From: Mesorhizobium sp. WSM3859
GTDB lineage: Bacteria > Pseudomonadota > Alphaproteobacteria > Rhizobiales > Rhizobiaceae
Direction: 5' to 3'
Length of the DNA: 64,000 nucleotides
NCBI RefSeq assembly: GCF_002295065.1
Contig: NZ_NSGG01000012.1
Location: 1-64,000 of the forward strand
Shown: positions 25,068 through 33,676 of the stretch, piece after piece
Layout: the number at the start of each line of letters is the position of its first letter
Numbering within the stretch: position 1 is the stretch's first letter
Position numbers and translations under genes: made by a program
The notes under the pieces: generated by a model
Databases searched by the model: none
Told to the model about the DNA's origin: nothing
What the model saw: only the letters and a program-made list of their open reading frames with translations

Positions 25068-26258
25068 ATGAACATTGCTCCGGGCAAGGCCGAGGTCAGC
25101 AGCGTTCCGTTCGACCAGGCGCGGGTGGACCGGTTGATGGAAGAGGCCGGCATCGACGTGCTCTTCGCCACCTCCAAGCACAACACGCAATATCTGCTCG
25201 GCGGCTACAAGTTCATCTTCTTCGCGGCGATGGATGCCATCGGCCACAGCCGCTATCTGCCGATCGTGCTTTATGAGAAGGGCGGGCCGGAGCATGCGGC
25301 CTATATCGGCAACAAGATGGAAGGCGGCGAGCATCAGAACCATCCGTTCTGGACGCCGACCTTGCACGCCGCCTGCTGGGGCACGCTCGATGCCGCCAAT
25401 CTGGCAGTGGAGCACCTACGCAAGATCGGCAAGGAAGCCGCCCGCATCGGCATCGAGCCGGGCTTCCTGCCGTCCGACGCCTATGCGCTGGTCCGCAAGG
25501 CGTTGCCGGACGCGAAGCTGATCGATGCGACCGGCATGCTTGAGAGCATGCGCGCCATCAAGACCGAGGCGGAGCTGGAGCAGCTGCGCATCGCGTCCGA
25601 ACTGATCACCGACTCGATGCTGGCGACGATCGCCTGGGCGCGCGAAGGAACAACAAAGGCCGATATCATCGAGCGGCTAAGGCGCGAGGAGACCAATCGC
25701 GGCGCGCATTTCGAATATTGCCTGCTGACGCTGGGCTCCAGCCACAACCGCGCTTCGTCCAGCCAGGCGTGGAAAAAGGGCGAGGTGCTGTCGATCGATT
25801 CCGGCGGCAATTATCACGGCTATATCGGCGACCTCTGCCGAATGGGCGTGCTCGGCGAGCCGGATGCCGAGCTGGAGGATCTGCTGGCCGAGGTCGAAGC
25901 GGTGCAGCAGGCAGCCTTTTCAAAGGTCAAGGCAGGCACGCTGGGCGGCGACATGATTTCGCATGCGGAAAGCCTGCTGAAGGCCTCGAAGGTCGCGGCC
26001 TATACGGATTTTTTCGCCCATGGCATGGGGCTGATCACGCATGAGGCGCCGTTCCTGATGACCAACCATCCGGTCGCCTATGAAGGCACCTATGCGGCAA
26101 AGCCGCTGGAAAAGAACATGGTGCTGTCGGTCGAGACGACCATGCTCCACCCGACGCGTGGTTTCATCAAGCTGGAGGATACGGTCGCGGTGACGGACAG
26201 CGGTTATGTGATGTTCGGCGATCGCGGTAGGGGGTGGAACAGGGGTGGGGCTGCATAA
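25068..26258 (+). CDS. M24 family metallopeptidase (creatinase/aminopeptidase P-like)
   Basis: A 396-residue protein with an N-terminal creatinase-like domain (residues about 15-160) and a pita-bread catalytic domain. Metal ligands are visible as Asp in SIDSGG, Asp in GYIGDLCRMG, His in FFAHGMGLITHEAP, Glu in LSVETTM and Glu in IKLEDTV. Family members hydrolyse Xaa-Pro peptides or ring amides such as creatine. It is divergent from the peptide-type importer, suggesting that it acts on the imported compound. A good AGG-type RBS (GGGAGAGGCAG) precedes the ATG. Confidence 0.88.
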   Translation: MNIAPGKAEVSSVPFDQARVDRLMEEAGIDVLFATSKHNTQYLLGGYKFIFFAAMDAIGHSRYLPIVLYEKGGPEHAAYIGNKMEGGEHQNHPFWTPTLHAACWGTLDAANLAVEHLRKIGKEAARIGIEPGFLPSDAYALVRKALPDAKLIDATGMLESMRAIKTEAELEQLRIASELITDSMLATIAWAREGTTKADIIERLRREETNRGAHFEYCLLTLGSSHNRASSSQAWKKGEVLSIDSGGNYHGYIGDLCRMGVLGEPDAELEDLLAEVEAVQQAAFSKVKAGTLGGDMISHAESLLKASKVAAYTDFFAHGMGLITHEAPFLMTNHPVAYEGTYAAKPLEKNMVLSVETTMLHPTRGFIKLEDTVAVTDSGYVMFGDRGRGWNRGGAA

Positions 26259-26270
26259 AGCGAAAGGCTG

Positions 26271-26450
26271 GCGCTGCCCCTCATCCGCCTGCCGGCACCT
26301 TCTCCCCGTATAGTGACGGGGAGAAGGGAGCTGCTGCTATCTCGGCGCTCGTCTTGCAACTTCGAAAATTGGCGAAAGCGCAGATGAAAGCGTCTTTCTC
26401 CCCGTCACTATTCGGGGAGAAATGTCCGGCAGGACAATGAGGGGCAGCGC
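26271..26450. repeat. Family A-like palindromic repeat (variant)
   Basis: GCGCTGCCCCTCATCCGCCT at one end is inverted as GGACAATGAGGGGCAGCGC at the other. The inner arms form CTTCTCCCCGT..TAGTGACGGGGAGAAGG and its mate. The TGTCCGGCAGGACA-type segment is shared with family A. It occupies the gap between the convergent M24 and cupin genes. Confidence 0.8.
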
Positions 26451-26474
26451 TGCCCTGGACAGGAATTAAATCTA

Positions 26475-26891
26475 CTATTGCCCCGCCGGCAGCAGCCTGA
26501 AATCCGGCAGATCGCGAAGTGCCAACTCAGGCCCCGCGGGCGAATAGACGACGAAGAGCTGCATCGGCTGGTCGCCGGTGTTGAGCGTCGAATGGAAGCG
26601 GCTTTCCGGCACATAGATGGTGCAGCCGGGGCCGACCTTCGCCACAACCGGATTGCCCTTCTCGTCCTCCACCATCTGCTCGCCATGGCCGGAGATGACG
26701 AAGATGATCTCCTCGGCGCCCGGATGGTTGTGGCGGGTGTGGCCCTGGCCGGGCGGCAGGTCGACGACGCCGCCGGAGAAGCGCTCAGCGCCGTTCACTT
26801 CCGGCGCGACGGTCAGCGACAGTCTGCCCCAATCGAAGCCGAAGGCGCTGACATCCTTCGGGTAGACGAACACTTTGCTCTTGTCGGCCAT
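26475..26891 (-). CDS. Cupin domain protein
   Basis: A 138-residue protein with one cupin barrel: GHTRHNHPGAEEIIFVISGHGE (metal histidines and Glu) and VPESRFHSTLNTGDQP. It lies downstream of the TIM-barrel PEP-hydrolase-like and UPF0261 genes on the same strand, with a family E repeat between, so it may be the third gene of that operon. Function unknown; cupins in such units are often isomerases or binding proteins. Confidence 0.82.
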   Translation of the reverse strand: MADKSKVFVYPKDVSAFGFDWGRLSLTVAPEVNGAERFSGGVVDLPPGQGHTRHNHPGAEEIIFVISGHGEQMVEDEKGNPVVAKVGPGCTIYVPESRFHSTLNTGDQPMQLFVVYSPAGPELALRDLPDFRLLPAGQ

Positions 26892-26920
26892 TGCCTCATC
26901 CCTTCGTTTTCATTTTTGTC

Positions 26921-26970
26921 GGGGCATCGGATTTCCCAGAACCGGCTTCCACTTTTAGGTCCGATGCCCC
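26921..26970. repeat. Family E repeat, copy 3
   Basis: GGGGCATCGGA and TCCGATGCCCC surround an AACCGGCTTCCACTTTT core. It supplies the last four codons (GHRT) and the TAA stop of the PEP-hydrolase-like gene. Confidence 0.8.
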
Positions 26971-27797
26971 AGCGCGACCGCCTTGAAATCCGCCGTCTGC
27001 CTGGCGATTGCCGCCTCGGCCGGCAGCCGTTCCATCGAGCTTGCGCCATAGAAGCCGTGCAGCCCCTCGCAGCGCTCGAGGATGTAGCGCGCGTCATCGG
27101 GCATCGAGATCGGCCCGCCATGGCAGAGCAGGATGACGTCCTTGCGCACCGAGCGCGCGGCATCGGCAATGGCGTCGATCTCCTTGACGCAGGCGTCGAG
27201 GGTCTTCGCCGAGGTGGCGCCGATCGAGCCGCCCGTGGTGACGCCCATATGGGCGACGACGATATCGGCGCCGGCCCTGGTCATGGCGCGCGCCTCATCC
27301 GGATTGAAGACATAGGGCGTGGTGAGAAGGTCGAGCTTGTGCGCTTCGGCGATCATGTCGACCTCGAGCCCAAAACCCATGCCGGTCTCCTCGAAGCTCT
27401 GGCGCATGGTGCCGTCGAACAGGCCGACGGTCGGAAAATTCTGCACGCCGGAAAAGCCCATCGTCTTCAGCTCGGAGAGCAGCAGCGGCATGATGACGAA
27501 GGGATCGGTGCCGTTGACGCCGGCCAGCACCGGCGTCTTCTTCACGACCGGCAGCACCTCATAGGCCATCTCCTTGACGATCTCGTTGGCGTTGCCATAG
27601 GCGAGCAGGCCAGCGGCCGAGCCGCGCCCGGCCATGCGGTAGCGGCCGGAATTGTAGATGATGATCAGGTCGATGCCCCCGGCTTCCTCGGCCTTGGCCG
27701 AGAGGCCGGTGCCGGCGCCGCCGCCGACGATCGGCACGCCGTCGGCAATCATCTTGCGGAATTTCTCCAGGATCGTTTTGCGCGGAATGGCGGCCAT
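26955..27797 (-). CDS. PEP hydrolase-like TIM-barrel protein (Tm-1 C-terminal type)
   Basis: A 280-residue protein: ILEKFRKMIADGVPIVGGGAGTGLSAKAEEAGGIDLIIIYNSGRYR at the N-terminus, PVLAGVNGTDPF, GFSGVQNFPTVGLFDG, ADIVVAHMGVTTGGSIGA and HGGPISMPDDARYIL. This matches the phosphoenolpyruvate-hydrolase-like/UPF family that forms the C-terminal half of plant Tm-1. It is encoded 11 bases after the UPF0261 gene, which corresponds to the Tm-1 N-terminal half. True substrate not established. Confidence 0.85.
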   Translation of the reverse strand: MAAIPRKTILEKFRKMIADGVPIVGGGAGTGLSAKAEEAGGIDLIIIYNSGRYRMAGRGSAAGLLAYGNANEIVKEMAYEVLPVVKKTPVLAGVNGTDPFVIMPLLLSELKTMGFSGVQNFPTVGLFDGTMRQSFEETGMGFGLEVDMIAEAHKLDLLTTPYVFNPDEARAMTRAGADIVVAHMGVTTGGSIGATSAKTLDACVKEIDAIADAARSVRKDVILLCHGGPISMPDDARYILERCEGLHGFYGASSMERLPAEAAIARQTADFKAVALGHRT

Positions 27798-27808
27798 GCC
27801 TTTTTGTC

Positions 27809-29005
27809 TCACTTGCTGGCAATGTCGAGGAAAGCCTCGGCGGCGGCCGTGGCGAATGCGGGATCGTTGATGTGCAGCGGCAGGCGCGTCACGGTGCGGT
27901 CTTTCGTCGGCTCGATCGTGCGCTCGATGGCATCGAACAGCGCTTGATCGGCCTCCGGGTCGAAGAAGGCGCCGCCTTCTATATCCAGCGCCGAGACGCC
28001 TTTTTCCGGGATCAGGAAGTGGACCGGACCGTCGCAGCGGGCGAGGCGGCCGCCGATCCATTCGCCGATCCGGCGGCATTCCTCCGCCGTGGTGCGCATC
28101 AGCGTGACGTTGGGATTGTGCTCGTAGAAGCGACGGCCGCGGTAGCGCTCCGGAATTGTCGGCGGTGCCCAGAAGTTCACCATGTCGAGCGCTCCCACTG
28201 AGCCGACATAGGGCAATTTCGTGCGGGCGATGGCGCCGAAGCGATCTTCCGTCGCCGGCAACACGCCGCCGAACAGCAAATCGCAGACCTCGGTCGTGGT
28301 GATGTCGAGCACGCCGGCGAGCAGACCGCTGCCGGCGAGCCTTTCCATCGAGCGGCCGCCGGTGCCGGTGGCGTGAAAAACCATGCAGTCGTAGTCGGCG
28401 CGCAAGCGGTCGACGATCGCCGTCACGCAAGGCGTCGTGACGCCGAACATGGTGAGCCCCAGCGCCGGCTTGCCGGCGGCGATCGGCGCCGGTTTCGCGG
28501 CCATGCCGGCGATCGCCTGGGCGGCATTGTGCAGCACGACGCGAGAGAGCCTGTTCAGTCCCGCCATGTCGGTCACCGACGGCATCATGATGATGTCGGA
28601 CACGTCGACATAAGGCGCGGTATCGCCGGAGGCCAGCGTCGACACCATGAGCTTCGGCAGGCCGAGCGGCAGCGCGCGCATGCCGGCAGTGACGATCGAG
28701 GTGCCGCCGCCACCGCCGATGCCGATCACGCCGGCGATGTCGGCGCGCGACTGGATGAAACTGGCGAAAGCGGTGCCCATGCCCGCAACGGCGGCGCCGC
28801 GGTCATCGGTGCCCAGAACCGCGTGGGCTCCCTTGGGATGATGCGCGGCGACCTCGTTTGCGGGGACGTCGACCGGGACGGTGGCGCCGCGCGTGCCGAT
28901 ATCAACCCGCACGACCGCGCCACCGGCAGTAGTGACGGCATCGGCCAGGAAGGCGAGCTCCTCACCTTTGGTGTCGGCGGTGCCGACCACATAGATGCGC
29001 TTCAT
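27809..29005 (-). CDS. UPF0261 family protein (Tm-1 N-terminal type)
   Basis: A 398-residue two-domain protein. Features: YVVGTADTKGEELAFLADA, GTRGATVPVDVPA, VIGIGGGGGTSIVTAGMRALPLG with GGGGGTS as nucleotide-binding type loop, GLTMFGVTTPCV, FHATGTGGRSMERL and DITTTEVCDLLFGG. Related to the ATP-binding half of Tm-1. Start at the ATG 29005, because upstream codons lack family character. It forms an operon with the TIM-barrel protein. The TetR gene starts 160 bp away in the opposite direction and is the likely regulator. Confidence 0.87.
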   Translation of the reverse strand: MKRIYVVGTADTKGEELAFLADAVTTAGGAVVRVDIGTRGATVPVDVPANEVAAHHPKGAHAVLGTDDRGAAVAGMGTAFASFIQSRADIAGVIGIGGGGGTSIVTAGMRALPLGLPKLMVSTLASGDTAPYVDVSDIIMMPSVTDMAGLNRLSRVVLHNAAQAIAGMAAKPAPIAAGKPALGLTMFGVTTPCVTAIVDRLRADYDCMVFHATGTGGRSMERLAGSGLLAGVLDITTTEVCDLLFGGVLPATEDRFGAIARTKLPYVGSVGALDMVNFWAPPTIPERYRGRRFYEHNPNVTLMRTTAEECRRIGEWIGGRLARCDGPVHFLIPEKGVSALDIEGGAFFDPEADQALFDAIERTIEPTKDRTVTRLPLHINDPAFATAAAEAFLDIASK

Positions 29006-29164
29006 GCGCGTTTCCCCGTCGTCGGCCATGGTCGGCTTTGCCGCCCGCCTGCTTTTTTGCCCCGCGCTCAAGCTCCTCGGCAAAAGCCTCGTCGCTGGTG
29101 GAGACCCCGTCCTTGCCCGGCGTTGCGCCATTGTAAATTTTTGAGACGCGCGTATCGTATTGGT

Positions 29165-29821
29165 ATGGATGTCTCACGTCAACAAGCCGCCTCAAGCGAT
29201 GATGCCGCCCAGGCGCCGGTCGTCGAGAAGGGGGCGCGCGCCCGTACCAGGCGGCTGATGCTGGAAACGGCGACAAGGCTGATGCAGTCCGGCATGACGC
29301 CCTCGGTCAGCGAGGTCGCGGAGGCGGCGGAGGTTTCACGCGCAACCGCCTACCGGTATTTCCCGAGCCAGGCGGCGCTGGTGCAGGCCGTGGTCGATGA
29401 AGGGCTCGGCCCGATCCTCAACTGGAAGTCTAAGTCGAATGATGCCGAGCGGCGCGTGGCGGACCTCTTCGCCACCGCGATGCCGCGCATCGAAGCCTTC
29501 GAGGCGACGTTCAAAGCGGCGCTGAAGCTGTCCCTCGACCAATGGGCGCGGCGCCAGGCCGGCACGCTCGGATCGGAGCCCGCCTTCACGCGCGGCCATC
29601 GCGTCGACCTGCTGAAGGACGCGATAACGCCGCTCGAGGGCCGCCTGAAGCCGCGCCAGTTCAGGCGCTTGGCGCAGGCGCTGTCGCTGGTGTTCGGCGT
29701 CGAGGTGGTCACGGTGCTGAAGGACATCTGGGGGCTGGACAGCGCCGAGATGATGTCGGTGGCGCAATGGGCGGCGGGGGCGCTGGTGCGCGCCGCGATG
29801 GCGGAATCAGGAGCGAAATGA
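29165..29821 (+). CDS. TetR family regulator
   Basis: A 218-residue repressor-like protein: TetR helix-turn-helix at residues about 25-70 (MLETATRLMQSGMTPSVSEVAEAAEVSRATAYRYFPSQAALVQAVV) and a helical ligand domain. Divergent from the UPF0261/PEP-hydrolase-like operon. TGAGAC (29142-29147) and GTCTCA (29171-29176) form a weak inverted pair across its start that could be autoregulatory. Confidence 0.88.
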   Translation: MDVSRQQAASSDDAAQAPVVEKGARARTRRLMLETATRLMQSGMTPSVSEVAEAAEVSRATAYRYFPSQAALVQAVVDEGLGPILNWKSKSNDAERRVADLFATAMPRIEAFEATFKAALKLSLDQWARRQAGTLGSEPAFTRGHRVDLLKDAITPLEGRLKPRQFRRLAQALSLVFGVEVVTVLKDIWGLDSAEMMSVAQWAAGALVRAAMAESGAK

Positions 29822-29862
29822 GCAGGAATGTCGGCAGCGTCAAAGTTGACAGCCGCTTAGAT

Positions 29863-29875
29863 CTGGTTCGACCAG
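29863..29875. promoter_or_regulatory. FadR-like operator candidate 3
   Basis: CTGGTTCGACCAG has perfect 5-bp arms and a 3-base spacer. It lies 349 bp upstream of the sugar-binding protein gene. The same spacer occurs in candidate 5 at 42165. Confidence 0.55.
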
Positions 29876-30038
29876 ATTGCGAAGCCCGTTTCGAATGTTA
29901 GTTGTGGTGGGCGGCCCGCGACAAGGGCTCCACATATCGCAGAGTAGGAAAAACAAGGGAAAACAGCCAGATATCGCAACGGTCCGCTTGTTCGGCTGCT
30001 ATCGGACGCTTAAGAAAGCGCTTGACGCCAAGCTGAAA

Positions 30039-30051
30039 TTGGTAATACCAG
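30039..30051. promoter_or_regulatory. FadR-like operator candidate 4, overlapping a promoter
   Basis: TTGGTAATACCAG starts 17 bases after the start of the -35-like TTGACG (30022). TAATAC inside it could be the -10 box. The arrangement is nearly repeated at 42327-42357, which supports a shared operator-promoter design. Confidence 0.6.
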
Positions 30052-30211
30052 ATTAAGACCGACAACGCGGGTCAAAAGTAAAGGCTGCGACCCATTTCCG
30101 GCAGGCGAGGAGGGCCCGGAACCGGGGAGGTGCATCACAGGAGGAACTACCAGGGTCGGCCTCACCGCCGGCTCGCATGACACGGTGGAATGCGCACAAG
30201 GGAGGAAAACT

Positions 30212-31528
30212 ATGCGCAAGATAATGACCAGCGTGATCGCTGGTATCGGGTTGGCACTTGCCTGCGGGACATCCGTCCGCGCGCAGGACAAGGAACTCAC
30301 CATCTTCTGGGCGGAATGGGATCCGGCGAACTACCTGCAGGAACTCGTCAACGACTACACGGCCGAGACCGGCGTGAAGGTCACGGTTCAGACCACGCCG
30401 TGGCCCGACTTCCAGACCAAGGCTTTCACCGAATTCAACGCGCATGGCGACGCCTACGATATGGTTGTCGGCGACTCGCAATGGCTGGGCGCCGGTTCAA
30501 CGCAAGGCCACTATGTCGACCTGACCGACTTCTTCAACCAGCACAAGCTCAACGACGTGATGGCGCCCGCGACCATCAAATACTATGCCGAATATCCAGG
30601 TGGTTCCAGCAAGTACTGGGCGATCCCGCTGGAAGGCGACGCGATCGGCTGGTCCTACCGGAAGGACTGGTTCGAGGATCCGAAGGAGAAGGAAGCGTTC
30701 AAGGCGAAGTACGGCTACGACCTCGCCGTGCCGACGACGTATGCGCAGCTGCGCGACATCGCCGAGTTCTTCCACCGTCCGGACCAGAAGCGTTACGGCG
30801 TCGCCATCTACACCGACAACTCCTATGACGCGATGGCGATGGGCGTCGAAAGCGCCATCTTCAGCTATGGCGGCGATCTCGGCGACTACGCCACCTACAA
30901 GGTCGACGGCATCACCAATTCGAAAGAGGCTGCAGCCGGCCTCGACATGTACAAAGAACTCTACAAGTTCACGCCTCCCGGCTGGGGCAAGACCTTCTTC
31001 GTGGAAGACAACCAGGCCATCACCGGCGGTCTCGCTGCCATGAGCATGAACTTCTTCGCCTTCTTCCCGCCGCTGGTGAACAAGGCCACAAACCCCTATG
31101 CCGACGCCACCGGCTTCTTCGCCAATCCGGCCGGTCCGGACGGCAAGCGCTTTGCTGCTCTCGGCGGCCAGGGAATCTCGGTCGTCTCGTATTCGAAGAA
31201 CAAGGACGAGGCGATGAAGTTCCTGCAGTGGTTCATCAAGGACGAGACCCAGAGGAAATGGGCCGAACTCGGCGGCTACACCTGCAGCCAGGCCGTGCTG
31301 AAGTCGGATGCTTTCCAGAACGCAACGCCCTACAACAAGGCGTTCTACGACACGATGTTCATGGTCAAGGACTTCTGGGCAACGCCTGAATACGCCGAAG
31401 TGCTCGATCAGCTGAACCAGAACATCTATCCGTTCGTGGTCGGCGGCAAGGGCACCGCCCAGGAGGCGCTCGACAAGACCGCCGCCGACTGGAAGGCGAC
31501 CTTCACCAAGTACAACCGCTACAAGTAA
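30212..31528 (+). CDS. Sugar ABC importer substrate-binding protein, family 1
   Basis: A 438-residue periplasmic protein with a Sec signal (residues 1-25, IMTSVIAGIGLALACGTSVRAQ). The mature domain begins ELTIFWAEWDPANYLQELV, with TPWPDFQTKAFTEF, VVGDSQWLGAG, AIPLEGDAIGWSYRKDWF and LGGQGISVVSYSKNKDEAMKFLQWF, as in extracellular solute-binding family 1. It heads the six-gene importer operon. GGAGG lies 9 bases before the ATG. Ligand probably a sugar or oligosaccharide, unidentified. Confidence 0.93.
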   Translation: MRKIMTSVIAGIGLALACGTSVRAQDKELTIFWAEWDPANYLQELVNDYTAETGVKVTVQTTPWPDFQTKAFTEFNAHGDAYDMVVGDSQWLGAGSTQGHYVDLTDFFNQHKLNDVMAPATIKYYAEYPGGSSKYWAIPLEGDAIGWSYRKDWFEDPKEKEAFKAKYGYDLAVPTTYAQLRDIAEFFHRPDQKRYGVAIYTDNSYDAMAMGVESAIFSYGGDLGDYATYKVDGITNSKEAAAGLDMYKELYKFTPPGWGKTFFVEDNQAITGGLAAMSMNFFAFFPPLVNKATNPYADATGFFANPAGPDGKRFAALGGQGISVVSYSKNKDEAMKFLQWFIKDETQRKWAELGGYTCSQAVLKSDAFQNATPYNKAFYDTMFMVKDFWATPEYAEVLDQLNQNIYPFVVGGKGTAQEALDKTAADWKATFTKYNRYK

Positions 31529-31540
31529 GCACCACAGTCA

Positions 31541-31580
31541 GAATGCCGGAGGAGGGTTTCCCCTCCGGCATTCCTGTTTT
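31541..31580 (+). terminator. Intercistronic hairpin after binding-protein gene
   Basis: GAATGCCGGAGG pairs perfectly (12 bp) with CCTCCGGCATTC, then CTGTTTT. Such hairpins behind a binding-protein gene usually weaken read-through or stabilise the upstream message so that binding protein is made in excess. Confidence 0.7.
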
Positions 31581-31594
31581 CAGGGAGACATTCG

Positions 31595-32500
31595 TTGGCT
31601 TCGGTAGCCCTCACCAATCTTGATCCGGCCTCCAGGGCCGCCGCGCGCGGCTGGTCGGATCTGACCATCCGCAACCTGTTCATCATCCCGACGCTGGTTT
31701 TCCTGATCGTCTTCAACATTTTTCCGCTGATCTATTCGCTCGGCTATTCCTTCACCAATTTCGCCGCAAACCGCAGCGAGCCATGGCAATTCGTCGGCTT
31801 GCAGAATTATCGCGAGCTGCTCAGCGACGACCACATCTGGTCGAACTTCGTCATCACAGCGAAATACGTCATCGTTTCGGTGGCGGGTCAGATGGTCGTC
31901 GGCTTCGGCCTTGCGCTGCTGCTCAACCGCTCCTTTCCGATGAAGGGCCTGATCACCACGCTGCTTTTGTTGCCGATGATGATGTCGGCGGCGGTCGTCG
32001 GCCTGTTCTGGCAGCTGCTCTACAGCCCGTCCTGGGGCCCGATCAACTACGTCTTCGGCCTTGGCGACTTCGCCTGGCTCTCCAATCCCGACAGCGCGCT
32101 CTACGCGGTCGCGATCACCGACATATGGATGTGGTCGCCCTTCGTCATGCTCTTGTCGCTTGCCGGCCTGTCGGCGGTGCCGCAGCATCTCTACGAGGCC
32201 GCCGCGATCGACCGCGCCGGATGGTGGTACACCTTCACCCGCATCACCTTGCCGCTGGTCTCGCCGATCCTTCTGATCGCGCTGATCTTCCGCACCATGG
32301 AAGCTTTCAAGACCTTCGACATCGCCTACACGATGACGACCCAGCCGACCGCCGAGCTGATCGCGATCCGGCTCTACAAGCAGGCCTTCCAGCAGTGGGA
32401 TACGGGCAAGTCCTGCGCGCTGGCCTACATCGTGCTGATCATGGTGCTGGCCATCACCAACCTCTACGTGAAGTATCTCAACAAGGTGAAGGAGCGCTGA
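31595..32500 (+). CDS. Sugar ABC importer permease 1 (MalF-like)
   Basis: A 301-residue membrane protein with six predicted segments beginning NLFIIPTLVFLIVFNIFPLIYSL. The EAA-type loop is LYEAAAIDRAGWWYTFTRITLPLVSP. The only reasonable start is TTG at 31595 with GGGAG eight bases upstream. Pairs with the permease starting two bases after its stop. Confidence 0.92.
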   Translation: MASVALTNLDPASRAAARGWSDLTIRNLFIIPTLVFLIVFNIFPLIYSLGYSFTNFAANRSEPWQFVGLQNYRELLSDDHIWSNFVITAKYVIVSVAGQMVVGFGLALLLNRSFPMKGLITTLLLLPMMMSAAVVGLFWQLLYSPSWGPINYVFGLGDFAWLSNPDSALYAVAITDIWMWSPFVMLLSLAGLSAVPQHLYEAAAIDRAGWWYTFTRITLPLVSPILLIALIFRTMEAFKTFDIAYTMTTQPTAELIAIRLYKQAFQQWDTGKSCALAYIVLIMVLAITNLYVKYLNKVKER

Positions 32501-32501
32501 C

Positions 32502-33458
32502 ATGGCCGCCGTCCGCACTTCTTCCGAGGTCGCTTTCAACCGCATCGCCATCGCCGCGGTGCTGGTCGCGACGCTGATCTTCCTGGCGCCGATCTACTGG
32601 ATCGCCTCGACGGCGTTCAAGCCGAAGGAACTCGCCGTCAGCGTGCCGCCGACCGTGCTTTTCCAGCCGGAAGTGACGCCGTTCATCCGCCTGTTCACCA
32701 AGCGCGTCCAGATGCAGAAGCCCGTCGACCCGCAAGTCTACGAGGCCGCGCCGTGGTGGGAAAAGCGCATCTATGACGGCGGCGAGCGGGTGCTGAAGGT
32801 CGGCAAGGACGTGCAGCTTTCGCAATATCCCGACCGGTTCATGAACAGCCTGATCGTGGCGGTGATCAGCACGGTGCTGGCGGTCGGCATGGGAACCTTC
32901 ACCGCCTACGGCTTCTCCCGCTTCAAGATCGCCGGCGAGGCGGATCTTTTGTTCTTCATCCTGTCGACGCGCATGCTGCCGCCAGTGGTGGTCGCCATCC
33001 CGATGTTCCTGATGTACCGGATGGTCGGCCTCAACGACTCGCATATCGGGCTGATCATCCTCTACGTCGCCTTCAACCTGTCCTTCTCGGTCTGGCTGAT
33101 GAAAGGCTTCATGGATGAGATCCCGAAGGAATATGAGGAAGCAGCGCTCGTCGACGGCTACACGCGCATGCAGGCCTTCTTCAAGATCGTGCTGCCGGAA
33201 GCGGCGACGGGCATCGCTGCGACAGCCGTGTTCTGCTTCATCACTGCCTGGAACGAATACGCCTTCGCGCTGATCATGACCAACCGGCGCGCCCAGACGG
33301 CGCCGCCCTTCATCCCTTCGCAGATCGGCTCCGGTCTGCCGGATTGGACCACGATCGCGGCAGGCACTTTCCTGTTCCTGCTGCCGGTCGCGATCTTCAC
33401 CTTCCTGCTGCGCAACCATCTGCTTCGCGGCGTGACGTTCGGGGCGATCCGCAAATGA
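32502..33458 (+). CDS. Sugar ABC importer permease 2 (MalG-like)
   Basis: A 318-residue permease: first membrane segment at residues about 12-32, then an unusually long periplasmic stretch (residues about 50-105, with VQMQKPVDPQVYEAAPWWEKR), then five segments. The EAA-type loop is YEEAALVDGYTRMQAFFKIVLPEA. The stop overlaps the start of the small membrane protein gene (ATGA). Confidence 0.92.
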   Translation: MAAVRTSSEVAFNRIAIAAVLVATLIFLAPIYWIASTAFKPKELAVSVPPTVLFQPEVTPFIRLFTKRVQMQKPVDPQVYEAAPWWEKRIYDGGERVLKVGKDVQLSQYPDRFMNSLIVAVISTVLAVGMGTFTAYGFSRFKIAGEADLLFFILSTRMLPPVVVAIPMFLMYRMVGLNDSHIGLIILYVAFNLSFSVWLMKGFMDEIPKEYEEAALVDGYTRMQAFFKIVLPEAATGIAATAVFCFITAWNEYAFALIMTNRRAQTAPPFIPSQIGSGLPDWTTIAAGTFLFLLPVAIFTFLLRNHLLRGVTFGAIRK

Positions 33459-33676
33459 GTTTTCGAGCCGCCAACGAGAAGTACCTTTTGCCGGCCTCGC
33501 AGATCCTGATGGTGCTCGGCATCGTCGCGCTCTGCCAGCCATGGAGCCTCAACCTGCATTCCTACGGCGTGACGATCATCCTGATCGGGCTGATCGGCTT
33601 CAACATCACGTCCAAGATCGCGCCGGAGCAAAGCGAGGAAACCGGCGCCGCGACGCATGAGGGAGCCCGGCAGTGA
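33455..33676 (+). CDS. Small two-segment membrane protein of the sugar ABC operon
   Basis: A 73-residue protein with two hydrophobic stretches (LLPASQILMVLGIVALCQPW about residues 11-30, GVTIILIGLIGFNI about 38-51) and a polar acidic tail. Both ends overlap neighbours by 4 bp (ATGA with permease 2, GTGA with the ATPase), which is strong evidence that it is translated. No family recognised. It could be an accessory subunit of the importer. Confidence 0.8.
   Translation: MSFRAANEKYLLPASQILMVLGIVALCQPWSLNLHSYGVTIILIGLIGFNITSKIAPEQSEETGAATHEGARQ

Larger units (their letters stand above)
29822..30211. other. Promoter region of the sugar ABC operon
   Basis: About 390 bases without a gene. It holds two FadR-like operator candidates (29863 and 30039), a TTGACG -35-like box at 30022-30027, and a long leader. 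GGAGG lies just upstream of the binding protein start. Confidence 0.6.

Noticed and set aside
26955..28430. Longer frame for the TIM-barrel protein extending into the UPF0261 gene.
   Set aside because: The extension is another frame of UPF0261. The ATG at 27797 begins the family's own N-terminus.
29142..29176. TGAGAC...GTCTCA as a TetR operator.
   Set aside because: Short arms 23 bases apart and overlapping the coding start; too weak to list as a site.
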